A stretch of DNA of 64,000 bases from Pelagomonas calceolata. Its lineage: Eukaryota; Sar; Pelagophyceae; Pelagomonadales; Pelagomonadaceae. Below are positions 58,006 through 64,000 of the stretch, piece after piece. The notes beneath the pieces were generated by a model, which saw nothing but the letters and a program-made list of their open reading frames with translations, had not been told where the DNA came from and did no database searches. The position numbers and the translations under genes are program-made. Position 1 is the first letter of the stretch; each line of letters starts with the position of its first letter. Where the stretch lies: assembly GCA_918797485.1 (NCBI GenBank), contig CAKKNE010000001.1, positions 5,270,001 to 5,334,000 of the forward strand, written 5' to 3'.

Positions 58006-59291
58006 ATGACGTCGATGCTCAGCAAGTTCACCGCCATCGGCGGCCTGTCCGGCAACGACGCGGCGCGCAACCAGAACGACATGCAGGGCCTCGCCGCGCT
58101 CTCGAGCTCGACGCCGCACCGACCGGCGCGGAAACCAACGTCGCACCCGCATCGCATCACGCTTCAATCCACGCACAGGCACCAGCTCGGCAAGACCAAG
58201 GCCATGACCTCGGCGAGCCGCTTCGGCTCGGCGCAGCGCGTGCCCGTCGCGGCGCGGAGCCCCGGCGGCAAGGAGGCCTTGAAGCCCCTCGACGAGGACT
58301 CCGAGATGCACGAGGCCGACGCGCCGCCTCCCTCGAACCGCGCGGGCCCGCACAACGCCTGCGACATGACGCTCGACGACTTCGAAGTGGGCCGCCCGCT
58401 CGGCAACGGCAAGTTCGGCCGCGTCTACCTCGCGCGCACGAAGCGCGACAAGTACATCGTCGCGCTGAAAGTCCTGCGCAAGTCGCAGCTCGAGAAGAAC
58501 GGCGTCGAGCACCAATTGAGACGCGAGATCGAGATCCAGACGCACCTCGTGCACAAGAACATCCTGCGCGCGTGCGCGGCGTCCCTTCCCTTCGACGTGC
58601 GCTGTGCGACGCGTCGCGGCGACGGAGTGAGGGAGTGTGCGACGCGTCGCGGCGACGCCGTGAGGGAGGACGCGACGACGCGGCCCACGCAGGCATGTAC
58701 GGCTACTTCTGGGACGAGAAGCGCATCTATCTGATCCTCGAGTACGCCCCCGGCGGCGAGCTCTACAAGCGCCTCACGGCGAAAGGAAGGTTCAGCGAAC
58801 AGGAGACGGCGCGCTACGTTCTCGAGATGGCTAGGGCTCTAGGCTACTGCCACCAGAAGCATGTTATTCATCGCGACATCAAGCCCGAGAACCTCCTCTT
58901 GGGATTGAACGGCGAGCTGAAGATCGCGGACTTCGGCTGGTCCGTGCACGCGCCGTCGCTGCGAAGGGAGACGTTCTGCGGCACGTTGGATTATCTGCCG
59001 CCGGAGATGGTCGAGGTGCGCGGCTACGACGAGAAGGTGGACTTGTGGTCGCTCGGCGTGCTGTGCTACGAGTTCTTGGTAGGGGAGCCGCCCTTCGACG
59101 CGCCGGGCAAGAAGGCGACGTTCAAGCGCATTTCTCGGGTCGACCTGAACTTCCCGGCCTACGTGTCCGCCGGCGCGCGCGATTTGATCACGAGATTGCT
59201 GGCCAAGGACCCGAAGACTCGTTTGAGCTTGTCGGAAGTGGAGCGGCACCCGTGGATCGTGCGCAAGACGAACCCGGACCCGGTCCCCTAG
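58006..59291 (+). CDS. AURK: Aurora kinase, two exons
   Basis: 386 residues after splicing 58006-58567 to 58693-59291. The kinase domain (~125-380) has Aurora hallmarks: [54 protein letters not shown] joined to [42 protein letters not shown], and the T-loop [18 protein letters not shown]. It should act with spindle and chromosome partners in mitosis. The N-terminus is a ~120-residue disordered, basic region. The junction is fixed by the family's NILRMYGYF; it requires a GC-AG intron. No other Aurora gene is in the window. Confidence 0.93.
58568..58692 (+). other. GC-AG intron of the Aurora gene with an internal duplication
   Basis: 125 bp, donor GCGCGT, acceptor CACGCAG. Two 33-bp direct repeats (58603-58635 and 58636-58668, starting TGTGCGACGCGTCGCGGCGA) fill its middle. 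The repeat contains a GCGTCGCGGCGACG core related to the other intron cores. Confidence 0.8.
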
Positions 59292-59325
59292 TCGCTGTCC
59301 CTCCTCTCCCCGCCCGCTCTTTCAA

Positions 59326-59365
59326 GTAAGAGTTCTACGTATATTCTACCGCGCGTCGACGGCGT
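59326..59365 (+). other. Gene-end module after the Aurora gene
   Basis: GTAAGAGTTC at 59326 (34 bp past the stop) then GCGTCGACGGCGT at 59353-59365, 27 bp on. The gap to 59563 otherwise shows nothing. Confidence 0.5.
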
Positions 59366-59563
59366 TTAGAGGCTCGCAAAATTCCCCGCGGGTTTTCGCG
59401 TTTTTGTCGATCGTTTAGTTGCGACTTTGCGGCCCTACGCTGCGTGCAGAAGTCCAAACCTGTGAGGCATAGTCACCGCAGACCGCTCCCAGCATCGCTG
59501 TGCATCGCTGCGTCTCAGGCTGCACGCTGCAGGCGTATTGCTGCAACAAGGCGACGTGCATCG

Positions 59564-60319
59564 ATGCCCCGCGCCGCATCGCTCGCGACACTGATGGCGG
59601 GAGTAGTCCTGGGCGACCTCTCGCAGCTCGCGCCGCCAGCAAAGGGCAAGACGCGGCTGTACCTGTGCCGCCACGGCCAGACCGACTGGAACGCCGCGAA
59701 GAAAATACAAGGGTCCGTGGATCGGGAGTTGAACGAGCTCGGCGAGCGGCAGGCGTTGTTGATAGGCGAAGCGCTGAAAAGTGTGGACATAACGCTCGTC
59801 GCCGCGAGTCCGTTGTCGAGGGCGTTCCGCACGGCGGACCTCGCGATGAATGTTGCGTGTCCTAGCGTGGAGGGCGTGCGCATCCATCCTGGTTTAAGGG
59901 AGATGAATTTCGGTGAATTGGAGGGCGCCGTGGCCGCCGAGTCATCGCTCTACGCGGAGGTGAATGCCGCGTGGGCGAGCGGCGACGTCGAGAGGAAGTG
60001 GCCCGCGGGCGAGAGCCCTAGAGATGTGGAGTTACGAGGACGGCAAGCTTTAGCAGGCTTGGGTTTGCTCGGCCAGAAAGATGGACCTCTCCATACGCAT
60101 GTGGCCGTCGTGTGCCACGGGCGGTTCAACAAGATCTTGTTGAGCTCGCTGCTAGGGAGGGGCATCGACAAGTGCGGCGAGATCCAGCAGGGCAACTGCT
60201 GCATTAATGTGGTGGACGTCGACGTCGCCGCGGCGGTCGATGCGGCACAACCGGCGACGGAGGTCGCCCTGGACTCGCGCGACCATCTGAACGGGGTCGA
60301 CGCGGACACGCCGTCATGA
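59564..60319 (+). CDS. Histidine phosphatase (phosphoglycerate mutase superfamily)
   Basis: 251 residues. TRLYLCRHGQTDWNAAKKIQG carries the RHG catalytic histidine; ASPLSRAFRTADLAM, REMNFGELEG and VAVVCHGRFNKILL (second catalytic His) complete the branch-2-free, cofactor-dependent mutase-like fold, so phosphatase or phosphoglycerate mutase-like action on a small phosphate ester is expected. The N-terminal ~25 residues (MPRAASLATLMAGVVLGDLS) may be a signal peptide. The C-terminal ~30 residues are extra and disordered. The chosen ATG is 59564. Confidence 0.88.
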   Translation: MPRAASLATLMAGVVLGDLSQLAPPAKGKTRLYLCRHGQTDWNAAKKIQGSVDRELNELGERQALLIGEALKSVDITLVAASPLSRAFRTADLAMNVACPSVEGVRIHPGLREMNFGELEGAVAAESSLYAEVNAAWASGDVERKWPAGESPRDVELRGRQALAGLGLLGQKDGPLHTHVAVVCHGRFNKILLSSLLGRGIDKCGEIQQGNCCINVVDVDVAAAVDAAQPATEVALDSRDHLNGVDADTPS

Positions 60320-60403
60320 CCCCTTACGCGCTCGCCTTCGCCCGATCGTAGTATTCTCGTACCGTGACTAGCACGCCATCGTCGCTTACAAGAAAGATAA
60401 ACG

Positions 60404-60955
60404 TTAGTCGAGCTTCTCCGCCTGCCAGAGCCCGTCCCCCAGGAAGTGGAGGTTCTCGACGCAGTGGCCCTTGTTCACCTCGCGCACGGCGTCGCGCCCC
60501 ATGAGCACCTGGCCCACGGCCATGGCGTGCTTCTTGCCGTGGGCTCCAATAACAACTGGAGAGCCTTTGGGCAAGTCGTGGTCGAGCGCCCCGTCCTCCG
60601 ACGTAAACCCGGGGCACATGATGTTCGCGCCGCCCAGGACGAAGCGGATCGCGCCGGCGTCGGTCTGCCACGTGCTCGTGGCGAAGCACGACTTCCTCCT
60701 GTGAACTAACCGCAACGTCGGGTACCACGGGCCGTCGCGCTGCTGGAAGAACAGCGGTTCCTGGGCGGCGCACAAAATATTCACGTGGTTCTGGCACTTG
60801 GCCATGGAGATGTCTTTCTTCGGGAGGATCTCATCAATAACATCTTCGATCAAGGGGTACTGCTCGACCAACGCCGCGCGGATGCCGCGCACCACGCTAG
60901 ACTTGACTTGCGACCGGCTGGAGACGGCCTCGGCGGGGTCGAACTTCTTGAACAT
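60404..60955 (-). CDS. MCTS1: MCTS1-type PUA translation factor
   Basis: 183 residues; animal MCTS1 has 181. MFKKFDPAEAVSSRSQVKSS, PLIEDVIDEILPKKD and the PUA domain (VLGGANIMCPGFTSEDGA, PKGSPVVIGAHGKKHAMAVG, GHCVENLHFLGDGLW) cover the full family length. MCTS1 works with DENR in recycling 40S subunits and in re-initiation after uORFs, of interest because a uORF overlapping a start codon lies at 24289. The ATG at 60955 is right for the family; the upstream frame is leader. Confidence 0.95.
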   Translation of the reverse strand: MFKKFDPAEAVSSRSQVKSSVVRGIRAALVEQYPLIEDVIDEILPKKDISMAKCQNHVNILCAAQEPLFFQQRDGPWYPTLRLVHRRKSCFATSTWQTDAGAIRFVLGGANIMCPGFTSEDGALDHDLPKGSPVVIGAHGKKHAMAVGQVLMGRDAVREVNKGHCVENLHFLGDGLWQAEKLD

Positions 60956-61166
60956 TTTTGTCTTATTTGTCGCGGCGGCGGCGTTGCTGTTGGCTGCTGC
61001 GGCGGCGGCGTGCAGTGAGGTGTGCGCTGCTGTGTTGACTGCTCCGGCGGGACGACGCGGCGCGCGAGGTTCGCTGGAGGTCTGGATTGGTTCAAGAAGC
61101 ACCGATGCTGGCGTACAGGCGGCAGCGCTGCACAGAGCATGCAAAAAAGGCGAGCAGGGCATCCGC

Positions 61167-61192
61167 GCTAGCGGTCTGTAACACACTAGCAA
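61167..61192 (+). promoter_or_regulatory. Palindromic promoter element, copy 8
   Basis: GCTAGCGGTCTGTAACAC then ACTAGCAA, in the divergent gap 60956-61418, 211 bp from the ATG at 60955 and 226 bp from the ATG at 61419. ACGCCATCGACGCG at 61364-61377 in the same gap may mark a 5' UTR intron of the next gene. Confidence 0.8.
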
Positions 61193-61418
61193 ACACGGTT
61201 TTTTTGCTTCACAACTTACACCAGCTTTATACATGTGGAGGCAGCCCAAGCGGCCGCGAATGGACGCGCAGGGGCAAGCTATGCGACGCATTGATCGTAT
61301 AGCGCGATGAGCGGGCCGGGCTGCGGCTAAGGGCTGCCGGCCCAAACAGACTGCCCAACCGGCACGCCATCGACGCGCCGCGGCTGGGGCGCCGCACTGC
61401 TGCCCAAGACAGTGAAAC

Positions 61419-62396
61419 ATGGCCTGGACGCGCGAGTTCGACACGACCTACCAGACCCACTACTGGTACGACGCGGCGACGGGCGCGTCGAGCTGGACGG
61501 AGCCGCCGGGCTGGAGCGAGCCGAGCGTCGAAGCCGAGAACCCGGAGACGGACCGACTCACAAATAAGGACGACGAGCTCGAGCTGGTGGACCTGGGGCC
61601 GCGGCGGCGCGAGCGGTCGCAGGACGACTCGGACGATGAGTCCGACGAGGACGTGGAGATGCTGCCCTCATCAAGGGCGGACGCCGCCGCGCGCCAGGTC
61701 TACGCGGAGACGGCGCCGACCATGCGCCAGTGGCGGTGCTGCTTCTACTTCCACGCGAATTTTTGTGAGCAATACTGCGCGGCGGCCGAAGCTTTAATAA
61801 GGGCGCCGTGCTATGTGGTTGCTGGTATTATAGTGATCTGCTGCCGGCCGACGCTGGGCTATCGATATATAAGAGAGGGGCTGCTGTTCGCGGCGCTGGG
61901 CGTCACATTACTACTACCGTGCGCGGTCGCGTGTGGTGTTTATGGAGACCATAGCGTCGACAAGGACACGTGGCTGATGAAGCCGGTCTGCACTTTATTA
62001 GGCTGCGTCGACGCGCGGCGCTTATTCTGCATCACGTGCGGCCAGGGGTCCCTCGCGAAGAACGCGACGTTCGGCGCCTCAGAAAAATCGCAGGACTCCT
62101 GGCCCGGCCGCGTCGTGCACCCGCCTCTCAAATACTGGCGGAAGGGCGCGCGGGCGTGTAGTAGGGCCGAGAAAATGGCAATCGCGGCCTTCTGGGTCGC
62201 GTACCACTACGCGGTCCAGGCCGGGCACGCTCTATTGCATTATGGTAGAGAGGGCCTCGGCTGGGCGCGCGACTACTTCCGAGATGATGGAGGGCGCTGG
62301 CGGCGGGTCCCCTCCAACGCCTTCCCGGCGGCGTTCTCGCCCGAGCGCCCGCCGCGCCACGACCCCGGCCTCGAGGGCGTCGTCGAACTTGTGTAA
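61419..62396 (+). CDS. WW-domain membrane protein, orphan
   Basis: 325 residues. The N-terminus is a WW domain (WTREFDTTYQTHYWYDAATG, then SSWTEPPGW) that would bind proline-rich partners. An acidic linker (DDSDDESDEDVEM) precedes hydrophobic segments: IRAPCYVVAGIIVICCRP and GLLFAALGVTLLLPCAVACGVYG, then LMKPVCTLLGCVDARRLFC and KMAIAAFWVAYHYAVQAGHAL. Cys-rich turns suggest a cytosol-exposed WW on a small polytopic protein. No transporter family is recognised. The stop TAA lies in GTGTAAGTATC. Confidence 0.68.
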   Translation: MAWTREFDTTYQTHYWYDAATGASSWTEPPGWSEPSVEAENPETDRLTNKDDELELVDLGPRRRERSQDDSDDESDEDVEMLPSSRADAAARQVYAETAPTMRQWRCCFYFHANFCEQYCAAAEALIRAPCYVVAGIIVICCRPTLGYRYIREGLLFAALGVTLLLPCAVACGVYGDHSVDKDTWLMKPVCTLLGCVDARRLFCITCGQGSLAKNATFGASEKSQDSWPGRVVHPPLKYWRKGARACSRAEKMAIAAFWVAYHYAVQAGHALLHYGREGLGWARDYFRDDGGRWRRVPSNAFPAAFSPERPPRHDPGLEGVVELV

Positions 62397-62967
62397 GTAT
62401 CTTAACTTTTTTTGTCCTTCTCCCCTGGTCCCGGTGAGCGTGTGAGCCAAATGTCCAACCGCGCCGGGAGCGTGCGCGTGAGTCTGAAGTGTGTTCAGGC
62501 CGGTGCCCGACTTTGTCTCGGCACCGCGACGGCAGCCCAAGCGCGCTATGCGTGGACCGGCGGAACGACTCAAAACAACCCGCGTGAAAAACCTGTGTGC
62601 CGCTCGCGCGTGCCCTACAAGCTCGTACGGCCGAGTTTTTATGTTTGCTAGTGTGTTACTGGCTGCTAGCTCGATTATTTTTTCAGCTGCCGCGTGCCTG
62701 GAGGATAACGCGGCTACCACTAACCCATCGCTGGGACGACGGCCAATAAGCACTCGCCGCAGCCAACAGGTGGTCCGGCAGAGTGAGCCTGACAACAAGC
62801 AGGCAGTGAGCCAACAAGCAGGCCGCTGACTGCTGCGCCGCCGCGCACACAACTGCGCGCGCAAGCTGCCGCCCGCGCCCCGCGCAATCCACCGCGCCCC
62901 CCGGCGCAAATCAGCGTTCAACATTGAGTCGACGGCCGCCGACCGCGCGCGGCCGCTGCTCGGCGCG
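62397..62967. other. Intergenic gap upstream of the CDF gene
   Basis: 571 bp. It begins with the donor-like GTAAGT and a T-run after the stop and contains palindromic element copy 9. No reading frame or RNA gene convinces. Confidence 0.4.
62645..62670 (-). promoter_or_regulatory. Palindromic promoter element, copy 9
   Basis: TTGCTAGTGTGTTACTGG then CTGCTAGC, reverse orientation, 297 bp upstream of the CDF ATG. Confidence 0.75.
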
Positions 62968-63750
62968 ATGGCCGACCCACCACCGCCACAACCGGACCCG
63001 TCCCTGAAGCTGACCAAGCGCGAGGAGTACACGTTGGGGTTCACGACCATCGCCTTCATGGCCTTTTCGGTGATTGAGATGATCTACGCGTTTTCCAGTA
63101 ATTCGATGGCCTTGTTGGGCGACGCCGTCGCGATGATGGTCGACGCCTGCACCTACATGTTCAACGGCTGTGCCATAAGAAGAGCACGGCAGCAGGGCAA
63201 GGAGGACAAGTGGGCCGTGCTAGGACCGGTCATTTCGACGTCCGTACTCATAGGGGCTATGATCTACATTTTCTACGACGCCGTCTCCACACTAGCCTCG
63301 GGGGCGTCGGGCGACGGCGTGAACCTGGTCGTGGTCCTGGCCTTCGGCCTCGCGAACCTCGTGATTGACATCGCGTCCGGCGTGCTCTTCTGCGCCTACC
63401 CGGACGCCTACAAGGCGGTCCTCGTCTTCGCCGAGCCCGAGTCCTTGGAAGCCGACGGCGGCATGAACATCCGGTCCGCACTCACGCACGTCGTCGCCGA
63501 TACTTATAGAACGATCGCTGTGCTTGTAACGGCGAGCGCCGCGATGGCCGACGACGCCATCTCCTCGACGGCCGCGGACGCCTGGGGCGCCATCGCCGTC
63601 GAGATCCCGGTCCTGGTCATGGCCTTCGGCCTCGGGCGGGCGGCGTGGAACCGGTACGTCGCGCGGCGGTCCGGCCCGCCGGCGCCGGCGCCGCGGCCGT
63701 CGCAGCCGCCGCCTGCGACCCCGGAGGCGCGGGACAGCGGGCTCGTCTAA
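62968..63750 (+). CDS. Cation diffusion facilitator (zinc transporter-like)
   Basis: 260 residues, about six hydrophobic helices. SNSMALLGDAVAMMVDACTY matches helix II of CDF proteins, but the HxxxD pair reads DAVAMMVD, with Asp rather than His at the first site. NIRSALTHVVADTYRTIAVLVTA matches helix V (HxxxD kept as HVVAD). The family exports Zn2+ or Mn2+ in exchange for protons; the changed metal site leaves the ion open. The usual C-terminal cytosolic domain is missing and replaced by a short proline-rich tail. The start is 62968; stop TAA followed by GTTTTC. Confidence 0.82.
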   Translation: MADPPPPQPDPSLKLTKREEYTLGFTTIAFMAFSVIEMIYAFSSNSMALLGDAVAMMVDACTYMFNGCAIRRARQQGKEDKWAVLGPVISTSVLIGAMIYIFYDAVSTLASGASGDGVNLVVVLAFGLANLVIDIASGVLFCAYPDAYKAVLVFAEPESLEADGGMNIRSALTHVVADTYRTIAVLVTASAAMADDAISSTAADAWGAIAVEIPVLVMAFGLGRAAWNRYVARRSGPPAPAPRPSQPPPATPEARDSGLV

Positions 63751-64000
63751 GTTTTCTTAGGAATCGTCGGGAGCTCCCCTCGCATCTGCCCGCGCGGGGT
63801 GCAACTCGCGCTGCTGCTCCGGACTTGTGCTGCTCTCTTATTGCTCCGTACGCTTAAGAATTGCCGATCTCTCCGCGCGTCGCGGCCTCCAGCTGGCTGC
63901 ATGTTGCCCTCCCTCAGCTGCAGTCCTTTTGCGAGGCTGTACATACGCGTCTGCTGCAGCTCAGACGATCGCCAGGCCTTGTGTGGCTCTTTAGACAGCC
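63751..64000. other. Right edge, no feature recognised
   Basis: 250 bp after the CDF stop. I see no element, core motif or open frame worth reporting before the window ends. Confidence 0.5.

Noticed and set aside
57612-58567. Long frame leading into Aurora exon 2 without splicing
   Set aside because: It lacks the glycine loop and lysine of the kinase; the frame from 58006 has them and joins exon 2 through an intron that restores NILRMYGYF.
2904-62670. The repeated palindrome as a tRNA-like gene or transcription terminator
   Set aside because: It is only 24-27 bp, has 5-7 bp arms with no T-run, and lies upstream of genes and not after them.
1-64000. CRISPR array, rRNA, tRNA, insertion sequence or provirus
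   Set aside because: No spaced direct repeats of the right form, no conserved RNA sequence and no transposase, integrase or capsid-like frame was found; the only mobile-looking sequence is the introner in the J-protein gene.

Overview
The window looks like nuclear DNA of a small, GC-rich, intron-poor stramenopile alga, most likely a pelagophyte (Aureococcus/Pelagomonas type). This is inference. It rests on eukaryote-only families (Tctex dynein light chain, Aurora kinase, HECT ligase, sirtuin, MCTS1, zf-PARP/BRCT), on presequences of the signal-peptide and thylakoid type on plastid candidates, on PT-rich surface-protein repeats, on an ankyrin family with a C-terminal FW-x-VLSFW motif, and on short GC-rich introns sharing an ACGCCATCGACGC core that resemble introner elements. 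I see no rRNA, tRNA, CRISPR or viral genes.

Layout: 0.1-7.2 kb, edge fragment, dynein light chain, CH/coiled-coil protein, TBC Rab-GAP, a charged orphan and a longin-like protein. 7.7-16 kb, three-repeat Myb, NYC1/NOL-like SDR, ankyrin protein, two nuclear orphans and an SLC12 cation-chloride cotransporter. 16-26 kb, an FGAPP-repeat protein ending in two inactive HisB-like domains, a sirtuin, an RS/GWG-HECT ligase and an orphan behind a 38-bp tandem repeat. 26-33 kb, a kinase-tail fragment, a J/zf-PARP/BRCT/PADR1 protein, an EF-hand membrane protein and a double HVA22/REEP protein. 32.9-42.8 kb, one uninterrupted ~3300-residue surface protein. 43-52.8 kb, a small secreted protein, a SHOCT/SAP/J protein with a transposon-like intron, a plastid phosphate-translocator relative, a fibrillin-like protein, a polytopic orphan and a CaMK. 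52.9-64 kb, prolyl oligopeptidase, sulfide:quinone reductase-like flavoprotein, a lumen protein, Aurora kinase, histidine phosphatase, MCTS1, a WW membrane protein and a CDF transporter.

Gene packing is extreme. Convergent genes end 0-84 bp apart in most pairs, so 3' UTRs must be tiny or overlap. Four splice junctions can be fixed closely because reading frame and family consensus agree (SHOCT/SAP/J protein, translocator, prolyl oligopeptidase, Aurora); three more are likely. All have non-consensus donors but share a CGCAG or CACAG acceptor. Consensus donor-like GTAAGT/GTGAGT strings instead sit on or just after many stop codons, often followed by a GCGTCGATGGCGT core.

The best candidates for something undescribed are: (1) a 24-27 bp near-palindrome, GCTAGCGG...ACACTAGCAA, at nine clear and two decayed sites, all 5' of genes and mostly between divergent pairs; (2) the gene-end module just described; (3) the 146-bp intron bounded by perfect 16-bp terminal inverted repeats; (4) the FGAPP-repeat protein with tandem catalytically dead imidazoleglycerol-phosphate-dehydratase-like domains. 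All functions are assigned by reading sequence only; no database was searched.
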